A stretch of DNA of 64,000 bases from Limnohabitans sp. Hippo3 (GCF_003063665.1 NZ_NESF01000001.1:496001-560000); one strand, 5' to 3'; shown: positions 41,980 through 51,744, counted from the stretch's first letter. Made by a program: numbers and translations. Notes: a model not told the origin generated them from the letters alone.

Positions 41980-43377
41980 TCAAACCGGCACCCCCACCAG
42001 GTCGTGGCCTTCCACGCTGACGATGCGGGCGCGGGTGAATTCGCCCACCTTGAGGGTTTTGCTCATTTTCTCGGGTGGCAACAAACGCACCACACCATCG
42101 ATTTCGGGCGCATCACCAAAGCTGCGCCCCACCCCACCACGACGGCCCATGGCCGGAGCGCTGTCCACCAACACCTGCATGGTGGCACCCACGCGCTGGT
42201 GCAAGCGGGCAATCGACACCTCTTCGGCCACCGCCATGAATCGGGCACGGCGCTCTTCGCGCAGTACCTCGGGCAGCATGCCGGGCAAATCGTTGGCCGT
42301 TGCCCCCTTGACCGGGCTGTAGGCAAAACACCCCGCGCGGTCAATCTGCGCTTCGCGCAAAAAGCCCAGCAGGTGCTCGAATTCTTCTTCGGTCTCTCCC
42401 GGAAAACCGGCAATGAAGGTGCTGCGAATGACCAGCTCAGGGCACAGTTCGCGCCAACGCTGAATGCGCTCCAGGTTTTTCTCGCCGCTGGCCGGGCGCT
42501 TCATGCGGCGCAGCACATCGGGGTGGCTGTGCTGAAACGGCACATCCAGATAAGGCAAGACCAGGCCCTCGGCCATCAAGGGGATGATGTCGTCCACGCT
42601 CGGATAGGGGTAGACGTAGTGCAATCGCACCCAGGCCCCGCGCTCCCGAGCCATCTCGCCCAGGGTCTGCACCAGCTCCAGCATGCGGGTCTTGACCGGT
42701 TTGCCGTCCCAAAAACCCGTGCGGTATTTCACATCCACGCCATAAGCCGAAGTGTCCTGGCTGATGACCAGCAACTCTTTCACGCCGCCCTCAAACAGCG
42801 CTTTGGCTTCTTTGAGCACATCGCCAATCGGGCGCGAGACCAGGTCGCCCCGCATGGACGGGATGATGCAAAAGGTGCAGCGGTGGTTGCAGCCTTCGCT
42901 GATCTTCAAATAGGCATAGTGGCGGGGCGTGAGCTTGAGGCCCGCTTCGCCAAAGCCACCCGGCACCAAATCCAGAAACGGGTCGTGCGGCTTGGGCAGG
43001 TGCGTGTGCACCGCGTCCATCACCTCTTGCGTGGCGTGCGGCCCGGTCACGGCCAACACGCTGGGGTGCATTTCGCGCACCATGTTGCCACCGCCCTCGC
43101 CTGTTTTGGCACCCAGGCAACCGGTCACGATCACTTTGCCGTTCTCGTTCAAGGCCTCGGCAATCGTGTCAAGACTCTCCTGAATCGCTTCGTCGATGAA
43201 GCCACAGGTGTTGACGATGACCAGGTCAGCGCCCTCAAACGTCTTGGACGTCTGGTAGCCCTCGGCACTCAGTTGGGTCAGGATCAGTTCGGAATCGGTC
43301 AGCGCTTTGGGGCAGCCCAGGCTGACAAAGCCCACTTTGGGGGCGAGAACAGGGGGGTTAGCGGTCATTTCACTCAT
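41980..43377 (-). CDS. rimO: Ribosomal protein S12 methylthiotransferase RimO
   Basis: A radical-SAM enzyme of about 465 residues that adds a methylthio group to an aspartate of ribosomal protein S12. The N-terminal UPF0004 domain holds one cluster ([22 protein letters not shown]); the radical SAM cluster is CNHRCTFC in [18 protein letters not shown]; a C-terminal TRAM domain ends the protein. It matches RimO rather than MiaB by the GCPKA motif. The ATG at 43375-43377 (MSEM) is chosen; ATG at 43368 is an alternative, and neither has a strong ribosome binding site. Confidence 0.95.
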   Translation of the reverse strand: MSEMTANPPVLAPKVGFVSLGCPKALTDSELILTQLSAEGYQTSKTFEGADLVIVNTCGFIDEAIQESLDTIAEALNENGKVIVTGCLGAKTGEGGGNMVREMHPSVLAVTGPHATQEVMDAVHTHLPKPHDPFLDLVPGGFGEAGLKLTPRHYAYLKISEGCNHRCTFCIIPSMRGDLVSRPIGDVLKEAKALFEGGVKELLVISQDTSAYGVDVKYRTGFWDGKPVKTRMLELVQTLGEMARERGAWVRLHYVYPYPSVDDIIPLMAEGLVLPYLDVPFQHSHPDVLRRMKRPASGEKNLERIQRWRELCPELVIRSTFIAGFPGETEEEFEHLLGFLREAQIDRAGCFAYSPVKGATANDLPGMLPEVLREERRARFMAVAEEVSIARLHQRVGATMQVLVDSAPAMGRRGGVGRSFGDAPEIDGVVRLLPPEKMSKTLKVGEFTRARIVSVEGHDLVGVPV

Positions 43378-43434
43378 GCCCGCATTGTCCCCGCAAAAAC
43401 GACTGGTCTGTGACAAAAGGGCATGCAGAGCCCA

Positions 43435-44007
43435 TCAAGTCCTTAAACCCATCACACCCAAGAGCTGCTCGGTGTTCTTCTGGATCTGCTTTTGCATCTG
43501 CTCCTGCATTTGAGCCATGACGTTTTGCGAGGGATTGGCCAGGCCGGAAAACATGTTCTGCATCAAAGGCGTTTGCCACTGCATGAACTGCGCCCACACC
43601 TCCGGGCTGAGGGCCGGGCTGGACTCGCCCAGCTTGCTTTGCCAGTCCATGAAGGACTGGACATGGCTTTCCAAATAAGAGCCCATGTGGCCCTGCATGG
43701 CGTGGCCATAAAAGCGGATGATGTTGGACAACACCGCCTCACTGAACATAGGCACGCCTGCGGATTCTTCTTCCAGAATGATCTGCAGCAAGATGGAACG
43801 CGTCAGATCTTCACCGGTTTTGGCGTCCACCACCACCATGGGGGCTGCCGCCATGACCAGCTTCTTGATCTCGGCCAAGGTCACATAGGTGGAGGTTTGC
43901 GTGTCGTACAAGCGCCTGTTGGGGTACTTCTTGATGGTGCGCACAGCGTTGGGCACCGAGGCGCTGGGGGCTGACGGGGTCGACTTGGCTTGGGGCTTGA
44001 CCGGCAA
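43435..44007 (-). CDS. phaR: Polyhydroxyalkanoate synthesis regulator PhaR
   Basis: A 190-residue repressor that senses PHA granules and controls phasin genes. The N-terminal DNA-binding domain has IKKYPNRRLYDTQTSTYVTL, and the accumulation-regulator domains follow. The C-terminus is rich in Gln and Met (MAQMQEQMQKQIQ) and probably binds granules. The start is a TTG (44005-44007), six bases after AGGAG; an ATG 49 codons upstream gives an unsupported extension. No pha synthesis genes are nearby in this window. Confidence 0.9.
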   Translation of the reverse strand: MPVKPQAKSTPSAPSASVPNAVRTIKKYPNRRLYDTQTSTYVTLAEIKKLVMAAAPMVVVDAKTGEDLTRSILLQIILEEESAGVPMFSEAVLSNIIRFYGHAMQGHMGSYLESHVQSFMDWQSKLGESSPALSPEVWAQFMQWQTPLMQNMFSGLANPSQNVMAQMQEQMQKQIQKNTEQLLGVMGLRT

Positions 44008-44027
44008 TGAAAACTCCTGCGGGGACA

Positions 44028-44060
44028 CTGCAATTGAAAAATCTGCTGCAACGCAACATT
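44028..44060. promoter_or_regulatory. GCA/TGC-rich stretch, possible PhaR autoregulatory site
   Basis: Upstream of the phaR start, the minus strand reads a cluster of TTGC and GCAG words. PhaR proteins are known to bind TGC/GCA-rich DNA and repress their own gene. Match is by eye and weak; it lies in the divergent phaR-ribE region. Confidence 0.25.
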
Positions 44061-44195
44061 CTAGGCACAGCCTTGTGGCCTTCGTGCCTTGGTTTACCCT
44101 GATCTCCAACTTGGCGGCCGGCAGCCGAGCGCCTGTGGGCTTTTTTGTTGCCAACCGTCCCGATTCACCCTCTTTACCTGCGAAAATACACGGCT

Positions 44196-44834
44196 ATGTT
44201 CACCGGAATCATCACCGGCGTGGGGCGAATCGTCGCCATCCACGACCTGGGTCGCTCTTTACACCACGGCAAGCGCCTCACCATCGAGGCCCCCGCCGGG
44301 TACCTTGACGATGTGGGCCTGGGCGACAGCATCGCCCTCAATGGCGCTTGCATGACCGTCACCACCTTCAACCCCGAGAGCCGTCAGTTCACCATCGACA
44401 TCTCGGCCGAATCGCTGGCCAAAACCAGCGGCCTGGACAGAGAAGGCACCGTCAACCTCGAAAAAGCGCTGCGCGCCCACGACCGCCTGGGCGGGCACAT
44501 CGTGTCCGGTCATGTGGACGGCGTGGGCCACATCAGCCATTTCGAGCAGATCGGTGAAAGCTGGGAGCTGCGCATCCTGGCGCCGCACACCCTGGCCAAA
44601 TACCTCGCCTACAAAGGCTCGATCACCGTCAATGGCGTCAGCCTCACCGTCAACCGCGTGGCCGATCTGGCTGAGGGCTGCGAGATCAGCATCAACCTGA
44701 TCCCCCACACCGTGGACAACACCGCCCTCGGCAGCCTCCAAGCGGGCAGCCGGGTCAACCTCGAAATCGACACCGTGGCCCGCTATGTGGAGCGCATGCT
44801 CAGCGCAGGCCTGGTCCAGAAAGACACCGCATGA
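44196..44834 (+). CDS. ribE: Riboflavin synthase
   Basis: A 212-residue enzyme dismutating two 6,7-dimethyl-8-ribityllumazine molecules to riboflavin. Two similar lumazine-binding barrels: [12 protein letters not shown] with [14 protein letters not shown] in the first half, and [10 protein letters not shown] with [14 protein letters not shown] in the second. ATG at 44196 gives the standard MFTGI start. No FMN riboswitch was recognised in the 188-base region upstream. Its stop overlaps the start of the next gene as ATGA. Confidence 0.97.
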   Translation: MFTGIITGVGRIVAIHDLGRSLHHGKRLTIEAPAGYLDDVGLGDSIALNGACMTVTTFNPESRQFTIDISAESLAKTSGLDREGTVNLEKALRAHDRLGGHIVSGHVDGVGHISHFEQIGESWELRILAPHTLAKYLAYKGSITVNGVSLTVNRVADLAEGCEISINLIPHTVDNTALGSLQAGSRVNLEIDTVARYVERMLSAGLVQKDTA

Positions 44835-45958
44835 ACGTGCCCGCACAACTGACCCCCGTGGCGATTTCGCCCGTCGAAGAGATCGTGGCCGAGATGAAAG
44901 CCGGTCGCATCGTGATCCTGGTCGACGAAGAAGACCGCGAAAACGAAGGCGACCTGGTCCTGGCCTCGGACCACGTCACGCCCGAAGCCATCAACTTCAT
45001 GGCCCGCTTCGGTCGGGGTCTGATTTGCCTCACGCTCACCCGCGAGCGCTGCGAATTCTTGAAGCTGCCGCCCATGGCCGCGCGCAACGGCACCGTGTAC
45101 AGCACGGCGTTTACTGTCTCCATTGAAGCCGCCGAAGGCGTGACCACCGGCATCTCGGCCGCTGACCGTGCCCGCACGGTGCAAGTGGCCGTGGCCAAGA
45201 CCAGCCAGCCGACCGACCTGGTGCAGCCCGGCCACATCTTCCCGCTGCAAGCCGTAGACGGCGGCGTGCTCATGCGTGCGGGCCACACCGAAGCCGGTTG
45301 CGACCTGGCTGCGATGGCCGGATGCAGCCCCTCTTCCGTGATCTGCGAGATCATGAAAGACGACGGCACCATGGCCCGCCTGCCCGATTTGCAAATCTTC
45401 GCGGCCGAACACGGCCTGAAAATCGGCACGATTGCCGACTTGATCGAGTACCGCAGCCGCAACGAATCGCTCGTCGAGCGCATCGGCAGTCGCACACTGC
45501 AAACCGCGCATGGCGAATTCACCGCCCACGCCTTCCGCGACCAACCCAGCCAGACCGTGCACCTGGCCCTGGTCAAAGGCCAATGGTCGGCCGACGCAGA
45601 AGTGGCCGTGCGCGTGCACGAGCCGCTGTCGGTGCTCGACGCCCTCGAAGTCAACCGCGCCATGCACTCCTGGAGTCTGGACGCGAGCCTCAGCTACATC
45701 AACGCCCAAGGCTGCGGCGTGGCGGTGCTGCTCAACTGCGGCGAATCGGCCGACCAATTGCTGGCCCAGTTTGAAGGCCGCGCCCGCTCGGCTCAAGCGC
45801 CCGAGCGCGGCAAGATGGACCTGCGCACCTACGGCGTGGGCGCACAAATCCTGCGCGAATGCGGCGTGCACAAAATGCGCCTCATGGGCCAGCCCCGCCG
45901 CATGCCCAGCATGACCGGCTACGGCCTCGAAATCACCGCTTACATCCCCAAGGAATAA
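44831..45958 (+). CDS. ribB: 3,4-dihydroxy-2-butanone 4-phosphate synthase with degenerate GTP cyclohydrolase II-like domain (RibBX type)
   Basis: A 375-residue protein. The N-terminal RibB domain (residues about 12-205) has the acidic loop [13 protein letters not shown] and HTEAGCDLA, so DHBP synthase activity is expected. The C-terminal part resembles GTP cyclohydrolase II but lacks the zinc-binding cysteine cluster (normally near GDVFGSxRCDCG) and is poorly conserved; it is most like the RibBX form known from some proteobacteria. A separate functional RibA would then be needed elsewhere. It overlaps ribE by 4 bases and precedes ribH. Confidence 0.92.
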   Translation: MNVPAQLTPVAISPVEEIVAEMKAGRIVILVDEEDRENEGDLVLASDHVTPEAINFMARFGRGLICLTLTRERCEFLKLPPMAARNGTVYSTAFTVSIEAAEGVTTGISAADRARTVQVAVAKTSQPTDLVQPGHIFPLQAVDGGVLMRAGHTEAGCDLAAMAGCSPSSVICEIMKDDGTMARLPDLQIFAAEHGLKIGTIADLIEYRSRNESLVERIGSRTLQTAHGEFTAHAFRDQPSQTVHLALVKGQWSADAEVAVRVHEPLSVLDALEVNRAMHSWSLDASLSYINAQGCGVAVLLNCGESADQLLAQFEGRARSAQAPERGKMDLRTYGVGAQILRECGVHKMRLMGQPRRMPSMTGYGLEITAYIPKE

Positions 45959-45960
45959 CC

Positions 45961-46470
45961 ATGCTCGAAGCCAACAAAGGCCAGGCCGAAGAACTCGACG
46001 GCCAATTTCTGCACATCGGCATCGTGCAGGCCCGCTTCAACGAAGATATCACCAACGCCCTGGCCAAAGCCTGCATCGAAGAACTCGAAGCCCTGGGCGT
46101 GACCAGCATCGACCACGTCATGGTGCCCGGCGCTTTGGAAGTGCCCGTGACCCTACAGGCCATGGCCGAGCGAGCCGAATACGACGCCTTGATCGCGCTG
46201 GGCTGCATCATCCGTGGCGAGACTTACCACTTCGAGCTGGTGGCCAACGAATCCGGCGCGGGTGTGAGCCGCGTGGCACTCGACTACAACCTGCCGATCG
46301 CCAACGCCATCCTGACCACCGAAAACCTGGAACAAGCCATCGTGCGCCAGACCGAAAAAGGCCGTGACGCAGCCCGCGTGGCGGTCGAGATGGCCTGCAT
46401 CATGGATGACCTGTCGGCCGACATGGCCGAGTTGGCCGACGAGTTGGACGACGAAGAGACCACCCGATGA
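45961..46470 (+). CDS. ribH: 6,7-dimethyl-8-ribityllumazine synthase
   Basis: A 169-residue enzyme of the penultimate step of riboflavin synthesis; forms icosahedral or pentameric assemblies. Motifs: [11 protein letters not shown] near residue 24, VPGALEVPV near 56, and [19 protein letters not shown] near 80, containing the catalytic His. An acidic C-terminal tail ([10 protein letters not shown]) is longer than in E. coli. Its stop overlaps nusB as ATGA. Confidence 0.97.
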   Translation: MLEANKGQAEELDGQFLHIGIVQARFNEDITNALAKACIEELEALGVTSIDHVMVPGALEVPVTLQAMAERAEYDALIALGCIIRGETYHFELVANESGAGVSRVALDYNLPIANAILTTENLEQAIVRQTEKGRDAARVAVEMACIMDDLSADMAELADELDDEETTR

Positions 46471-46988
46471 GCGAAGCCACCCCCACACCGGGCAGCACCG
46501 ACGCAGGCCAAAAGCCTGCTGCTGGTACGCGCAAATCCTCCGCCAAGCCCGCCCGCAGCCGCTCGCGTGAATTCGCGCTGCAGGCGCTTTACCAGCACCT
46601 GGTGGGCCGCAACGAAGCGGCTGACATCGATGTCTTCACACGCGACCTGTCGGGCTTTCACAAAGCCGACTCGGCCCATTACGACGCCCTGCTGTACGGC
46701 TGTGTCGAACAGGCCCAGGCACTGGACGCCTTGATCGCGCCCAAGCTGGACCGCAACTTTGCCGAAATCTCCCCCGTCGAGCGGGCCATCATGTGGATCG
46801 GCGTCTACGAAATGCAGCACTGCCTCGACGTGCCTTGGCGCGTGGTGCTTAACGAATGCATCGAACTGGCCAAGGACTTTGGCGGCACCGACGGCCACAA
46901 ATATGTGAACGCCGTGCTGAACGGTCTGGCGCCCGAGCTGCGCAGCGCCGAGGTGCAGGCCGACCGCCAATCCGGCCGCGCCAAATAA
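46467..46988 (+). CDS. nusB: Transcription antitermination factor NusB
   Basis: A 173-residue all-helical RNA-binding protein that with NusE (S10) binds boxA in rRNA leaders. The core starts [14 protein letters not shown] near residue 32, with [16 protein letters not shown] and [30 protein letters not shown] as family hallmarks. The N-terminus has a Lys/Ser/Pro-rich extension of about 30 residues. Coupled to ribH by a 4-base overlap, the conserved ribH-nusB arrangement. Confidence 0.97.
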   Translation: MSEATPTPGSTDAGQKPAAGTRKSSAKPARSRSREFALQALYQHLVGRNEAADIDVFTRDLSGFHKADSAHYDALLYGCVEQAQALDALIAPKLDRNFAEISPVERAIMWIGVYEMQHCLDVPWRVVLNECIELAKDFGGTDGHKYVNAVLNGLAPELRSAEVQADRQSGRAK

Positions 46989-47028
46989 ACCCCATATCCC
47001 AGAAGCAAACCCCAAGACCCCAGACCCC

Positions 47029-48216
47029 ATGCGCATCTCTGAGCGAGCCGAGCGGATCGAGCCCTTTTGGGTGATGGAGGTGGCCAAAGCCGCTTCGCAA
47101 AAAGCCCGCGAGGTCGCTCACACCGACCGGCCTGTGGTGTTTTTGAACATCGGCGAGCCCGATTTCACCGCCCCGCCCCGGGTGCAACAAGCCGCACAGG
47201 CGGTTATCCAATCCGGCCACACCCAATACACCCCCGCACTGGGCCTGGACGCCCTGCGGCAAGCCATCAGCGGCTGGTACGCGCAGCGCTTTGGCGTGCA
47301 AGTGCCCGCCAGCCGCATCGTGGTCACCGCAGGCGCATCGGCGGCTTTGCAATTGGCCTGCCTGGCACTGATCGACCGGGGCGATGAAATCCTCATGCCC
47401 GACCCGAGCTACCCCTGCAACCGCCACTTCGTGAGCGCGGCTGAGGGCACGGCGGTCTTGCTGCCCACCACGGCCGAAGAGCGCTTTCAGTTGAGCGCCG
47501 CCAAAGTGGCCGCTGCATGGGGCCCCAAAACGCGTGGTGTTTTGCTGGCGTCGCCCTCCAATCCCACGGGGACGTCCATTGACCCGGCTGAGCTGGCCCG
47601 AATCATCGACGTGGTGCGCAACCACGGCGGCATCACCCTGATCGACGAGATTTATCTGGGCCTGAGCCACGACGACCAGTTCGGCCAAAGCGCCCTGGCC
47701 TTGGGCGACGACGTCATCAGCATCAACAGCTTCAGCAAATACTTCAACATGACCGGCTGGCGCCTGGGCTGGCTGGTGGTGCCCGAGCAGCTCACGCCCG
47801 TGCTGGAGCGCCTGGCGCAAAACCTGTTTATCTGTGCCAGCACCGTGGCGCAGCAAGCTGCCTTGGCCTGCTTTGAGGCTGAGAGCCTGGCCGAATACGA
47901 ACGCCGCCGCGCAGAGTTCAAGGCGCGGCGCGACTACTTCATCCCGGCCCTGAACGCGCTGGGCCTGAACGTGCCCGTGGCCCCTGATGGCGCGTTTTAC
48001 GCCTGGGCCGACTGCAGCGCCGCCTGCCAAAAACTGGGCCTGAAAGACAGCTGGGACTTTGCCTTTGCCGCGCTCGAACACGCCCATGTGGCCATCACGC
48101 CCGGGCGCGACTTTGGCACCGACCAGACTGGCCGCTTTGTGCGCTTTTCCACCGCCAACTCGATGGCAGAGCTGCAAACCGCCATCGCCCGCCTAAAAAC
48201 CTGGTTGCAGCCATGA
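47029..48216 (+). CDS. Class I/II pyridoxal-phosphate aminotransferase
   Basis: A 395-residue fold-type I aminotransferase. Key stretches: NIGEPDFTAPP near residue 38, the substrate region QYTPALGLDALRQAI, the PLP-binding Asp in ITLIDEIYLGL, and the PLP Lys in INSFSKYFNMTGWRLGW. It looks like the aspartate/aromatic group; exact substrate unknown. It lies between nusB and ybgC and overlaps ybgC as ATGA, an arrangement also found in related Burkholderiales, where its role with the Tol system is unexplained. Confidence 0.9.
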   Translation: MRISERAERIEPFWVMEVAKAASQKAREVAHTDRPVVFLNIGEPDFTAPPRVQQAAQAVIQSGHTQYTPALGLDALRQAISGWYAQRFGVQVPASRIVVTAGASAALQLACLALIDRGDEILMPDPSYPCNRHFVSAAEGTAVLLPTTAEERFQLSAAKVAAAWGPKTRGVLLASPSNPTGTSIDPAELARIIDVVRNHGGITLIDEIYLGLSHDDQFGQSALALGDDVISINSFSKYFNMTGWRLGWLVVPEQLTPVLERLAQNLFICASTVAQQAALACFEAESLAEYERRRAEFKARRDYFIPALNALGLNVPVAPDGAFYAWADCSAACQKLGLKDSWDFAFAALEHAHVAITPGRDFGTDQTGRFVRFSTANSMAELQTAIARLKTWLQP

Positions 48217-48644
48217 ACAGCAGCAACGTGAGCCCCAGCGTTTTTGAACACCCCATCCGCATCTATTGGGAAGACACCGACGCGGGCGGCATCGTGTTCT
48301 ATGCCAACTACCTCAAATTTTTTGAGCGTGCCCGCACAGAGTGGCTGCGCGCCCTGGGCTTTGGCCAGCAGGTGTTGCGCGACGAATCGGGTGGCATGTT
48401 TGTCGTGAGTGAGACGGCCGTCAAATACCACTCGCCCGCCCGCCTGGACGACACCCTGGTGGTGACCGCCGAGCTGCAAAGCGGCGGCAAAGCCAGCCTG
48501 ACCATTGCCCAGCGTGCCTACCTGCGCACAGCGGGCCAAGCCGATCGACTCCTGGCCGAAGGCACGATTCGCTTGGGCTGGGTCGACAGCCACACCCTGA
48601 AACCTGGCCGCATCCCGGCCCCCGTTCTGGAAGCCCTGAAATGA
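48213..48644 (+). CDS. ybgC: Tol-Pal system-associated acyl-CoA thioesterase YbgC
   Basis: A 143-residue hot-dog-fold thioesterase with the signature IYWEDTDAGGIVFYANYLKFFERARTEWLR; the Asp in YWEDTD is catalytic. Role in the tol operon is not settled; links to phospholipid metabolism at the inner membrane have been proposed. It overlaps both neighbours by 4 bases, so aminotransferase-ybgC-tolQ are coupled. Confidence 0.95.
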   Translation: MNSSNVSPSVFEHPIRIYWEDTDAGGIVFYANYLKFFERARTEWLRALGFGQQVLRDESGGMFVVSETAVKYHSPARLDDTLVVTAELQSGGKASLTIAQRAYLRTAGQADRLLAEGTIRLGWVDSHTLKPGRIPAPVLEALK

Positions 48645-49339
48645 ACCAAGACATGTCCATCGTCTCGCTGCTGCTGCACGCCAGTTTTGTCGTGCAACTG
48701 GTGGTGCTCATTTTGATCAGCATTTCGGTGGCCAGCTGGGCCGCCATCGTGCGCAAGCTCACCGCCATCAAACGCATCAAAAACCTCAACGAAGAGTTTG
48801 AGCGCGTGTTTTGGTCGGGCACCAGCCTCAACGAGCTGTTCAACGCGGCCAGCCAAAACGCCAAGCTGTCTGGCCCCATGGAGCGCATCTTTGCCAGCGG
48901 CATGCGCGAATACCAAAAACTGCGCGAACGCCACATCAGCGATGCAGGCACCCTGCTCGACGGTGCACGCCGCGCCATGCGGGCCAGCTTCCAGCGCGAA
49001 ATGGACGTGGCCGAATCGCAACTGGCCTTTCTCGCCTCGGTCGGCTCCATCTCGCCTTATGTTGGTTTGTTTGGCACCGTTTGGGGCATCATGCACGCCT
49101 TCACAGGCTTGGCCAGCTTGCAGCAAGTGACCCTGGCCACCGTGGCCCCCGGCATTGCCGAAGCGCTGGTGGCCACCGCCATTGGCCTGTTTGCGGCCAT
49201 CCCGGCGGTGCTCGCCTACAACCGCTTCTCGCACGACGTGGACCGCATCGCCATCAAGCTGGAAACCTTCATCGAAGAGTTCTCCAACATCCTGCAGCGC
49301 AGTCTCGGCGGGGCCAACTGCTCGGCCTCGGGCCACTGA
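48641..49339 (+). CDS. tolQ: Tol-Pal system protein TolQ
   Basis: A 232-residue inner-membrane proton-channel subunit of the ExbB/MotA family. The first transmembrane helix is at residues about 8-33 (HASFVVQLVVLILISISVA), the others in YVGLFGTVWGIMHAF and ALVATAIGLFAAIPAVLAYN near residues 145 and 180. Works with TolR to energise TolA. The cytoplasmic loop between TM1 and TM2 is typical. Confidence 0.96.
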   Translation: MNQDMSIVSLLLHASFVVQLVVLILISISVASWAAIVRKLTAIKRIKNLNEEFERVFWSGTSLNELFNAASQNAKLSGPMERIFASGMREYQKLRERHISDAGTLLDGARRAMRASFQREMDVAESQLAFLASVGSISPYVGLFGTVWGIMHAFTGLASLQQVTLATVAPGIAEALVATAIGLFAAIPAVLAYNRFSHDVDRIAIKLETFIEEFSNILQRSLGGANCSASGH

Positions 49340-49349
49340 AAGGACCGCC

Positions 49350-49769
49350 ATGCCCGCTGTGTCATCCCGGGGCCGTGGTCGCCGCACCATCGCCGAAATC
49401 AACATGGTGCCCTTCATCGACGTGATGTTGGTGCTGCTCATCATCTTCATGGTGACTGCGCCCATGATCACGCCCAGCATGGTGGACCTGCCCAGCGTGG
49501 GCAAAGCTGCCAAACAACCCGACAAAGTCATCCAGATCGTGATCCAGAAAGACGAGCGGCTGGAGCTGGTGAGCGAGGGCAAAACCGACAGCGCCACCCT
49601 GCCCAGCGTGGCGGCCAGCGTGAAACGCCTGGTCGGCGACGAGCAAAACACCGCCGTGGTCATCAGCGCCGACCGCACCGTCAAATACGAAACCGTGGTG
49701 CAAGTCATGGACAGCCTGCAACGCGCGGGCATCGCTCGTGTAGGCCTGTCGGTTCAACTGGCACCTTGA
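49350..49769 (+). CDS. tolR: Tol-Pal system protein TolR
   Basis: A 139-residue ExbD/TolR protein with one transmembrane helix (VPFIDVMLVLLIIFMVTAPM, the Asp being the proton-channel residue) and a periplasmic domain ending in LSVQLAP. GAAAGGA is close upstream of the ATG at 49350. It follows tolQ by 10 bases. Confidence 0.96.
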   Translation: MPAVSSRGRGRRTIAEINMVPFIDVMLVLLIIFMVTAPMITPSMVDLPSVGKAAKQPDKVIQIVIQKDERLELVSEGKTDSATLPSVAASVKRLVGDEQNTAVVISADRTVKYETVVQVMDSLQRAGIARVGLSVQLAP

Positions 49770-49783
49770 GCAGGGACACGGGT

Positions 49784-50713
49784 TTGAACGCCAAGGCGAC
49801 GCCACACCTCGAGTTTGCGCCACCGGCACAACCGGGCGCGGGTCGCGCCTGGGTCGTGGCCGGGGTGGCGCACGCCTTGTTGTTTCTGGCCCCGGGCTTG
49901 GCCACCGCTTGGAAAACCCAGCCGCAAACCGTGCAAGCCGAAGCTGAACTGTGGTCCGCCACACCGCAAGCGGCGGCCCCCAAACTGCAAGAACCCCCGC
50001 CAGAACCAGACCCCGAGCCCCAGCCTGCGCCCAAGCCCGAGCCCGTCAAACCCACGCCACCACAGCCCGACCCCGCGCTGGAGCGCCGCGACGCGCAAAT
50101 CGCACTCGAAAAGCAAAAACAGCTGGACAAGAAAAAAGAAGCCGAGAAGGCTGAAAAGCTGAAAGCCGAGAGAGAAAAAGCAGCCCAAGAAAAAGCCAAG
50201 GCTGAGAAAGAAAAAGCCGAAACCCGGCGCAAAGAGCTTGAAAAAGAAAAGCTCGCCAAAGAGAAAAAAGCGCAAGAAGAGAAAGAACGCGACAAGAAGA
50301 AAGCCGCAGAAAAAGCCAAGGCCGACAAAGCCGATGCAGCGCGTGCAGATGCCTTGCGCCAGGAAAACCTCAAGCGCATGCAAGGCATGGCTGGCGCATC
50401 GGGCGGCGAAAACGCCACAGGCACCGCACTCAAATCATCGGGCCCATCGGCCAGCTATGCGGGCCGCCTGGTAGGCCGCATCAAGCCCAACATCACCTAC
50501 CCCGGCGATGTGGTGGGCAACCCGCGTGCCGAGGTCGAAGTCAAAGTCAGCCCCGACGGCACCATCCTGAGCCGCCGCATCGTGCAGACCAGTGGCAACA
50601 AAGCCTGGGACGACGCCGTGCTGCGGGCCATCGACAAAACAGAAGTCTTCCCCAAAGACAGCGACGGCCGGGTGCCGCCTGTGATCGTGCTGGGGTTCAG
50701 GCCGCTGGATTGA
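49784..50713 (+). CDS. tolA: Cell envelope integrity protein TolA
   Basis: About 309 residues. There is one transmembrane helix near the N-terminus, a Pro-rich linker, a long Lys/Glu/Ala coiled-coil domain (about residues 90-205), and a C-terminal TonB-like domain (VGRIKPNITYPGDVVGNP, VLRAIDKTEVFPKD). It bridges inner membrane and Pal. TTG at 49784 is preferred, with AGGGA 7 bases upstream; a TTG at 49766 overlapping the tolR stop is the alternative and has no ribosome binding site. The usual tolB and pal do not follow; a convergent gene begins 18 bases later. Confidence 0.92.
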   Translation: MNAKATPHLEFAPPAQPGAGRAWVVAGVAHALLFLAPGLATAWKTQPQTVQAEAELWSATPQAAAPKLQEPPPEPDPEPQPAPKPEPVKPTPPQPDPALERRDAQIALEKQKQLDKKKEAEKAEKLKAEREKAAQEKAKAEKEKAETRRKELEKEKLAKEKKAQEEKERDKKKAAEKAKADKADAARADALRQENLKRMQGMAGASGGENATGTALKSSGPSASYAGRLVGRIKPNITYPGDVVGNPRAEVEVKVSPDGTILSRRIVQTSGNKAWDDAVLRAIDKTEVFPKDSDGRVPPVIVLGFRPLD

Positions 50714-50731
50714 ACCGCCAGAAATCCTGAC

Positions 50732-51718
50732 TCACAAGTCAATCACGACATTGCCCACCGTCTGCCCCGCTTCCACGGCGCGGTGGGCCTCGGCAATTTG
50801 ACTGAGTGTGAAACGTGCCCCAATGCTGTGTTGCAGCTTGTTTTGCGCCAGCATTTCTGACAGGCGTGTAACCGCATGCTTTCGGTCAGCGGGCGTCAGC
50901 TCATAGACCAGAAAGAACTTCACGCCCATGGACTGGAACAACCAGGGGCGAAACGGCAAGCTGACTTCCAGCGCATTGGAGCCGTAGCACACCACTTGGC
51001 CATGCGGGGCCAAAGCGCCTTCGGCGGCCCATCGGGCGGTGGTCGAGAAATCCATGTCGATGATGACGTCGGCACCCCGCCCTTGCGTGAGCGCTTTGAC
51101 GCGATCAGGGACCGACTCGGTCTTGTAAAAAATCGCATCTTGCATGCCTGCTGCCCGGGCGTGTGCCGCTTTGGCTTCAGAGCCCACGGTGCCGATCACG
51201 CGGCCACCGGCCATGCACACCATCTGGCTGATGTAATGGCCCACAGCCGATGAGGCCCCGGTGACCAAAACTGTTTGCCCACGCAAATCACCCGCCAAGC
51301 GCTCCGCCAGAATGACCGCCTGCACAGCCGTCAAACCGGGAATGCCCATACAAGCCCCAGCCGCAAAGTCGACGCCATCGGGCAAGGCCACGGCTTGCGC
51401 ATCCGGCAAGGCGATGAATTGGGCGCAGGTGCCCATGGGGCGCTGCCATTGGCCATTCCACACCCACACACGTTGCCCCACGCGCTCGGGCGACACGCCC
51501 TCGCCCACGGCTTCGATCACACCCGCGCCGTCGCTGTGCGGCACGACCAGCGAGTCGGTCAGCGGCCTGGCCCGGCGCGATTTGACGTCGGACGGGTTAA
51601 CGCCCGAGCAGGCTAAGCGTACCAGCACCTCGCCCGCTTGCGGGCTGGGCGTGGGCAATTCACCCACCTGCATCACATCTTGGGCTTCGCCGTTTTGGGT
51701 GTACCAGGCTGCTTTCAT
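50732..51718 (-). CDS. NADPH:quinone reductase-like medium-chain dehydrogenase
   Basis: A 328-residue zinc-free medium-chain dehydrogenase/reductase. The N-terminal GroES-like domain has CSGVNPSDVKSR and VPHSDGAGVIEAVGEGV; the Rossmann domain has VLVTGASSAVGHYISQM near residue 150. No structural zinc cysteine cluster is seen, which fits the quinone oxidoreductase branch. Substrate not known. It converges on tolA and is 26 bases downstream of dnaE on the same strand. Confidence 0.88.
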   Translation of the reverse strand: MKAAWYTQNGEAQDVMQVGELPTPSPQAGEVLVRLACSGVNPSDVKSRRARPLTDSLVVPHSDGAGVIEAVGEGVSPERVGQRVWVWNGQWQRPMGTCAQFIALPDAQAVALPDGVDFAAGACMGIPGLTAVQAVILAERLAGDLRGQTVLVTGASSAVGHYISQMVCMAGGRVIGTVGSEAKAAHARAAGMQDAIFYKTESVPDRVKALTQGRGADVIIDMDFSTTARWAAEGALAPHGQVVCYGSNALEVSLPFRPWLFQSMGVKFFLVYELTPADRKHAVTRLSEMLAQNKLQHSIGARFTLSQIAEAHRAVEAGQTVGNVVIDL

Positions 51719-51744
51719 GAGGAGGTCCTTGAAGTATGGGAGGA

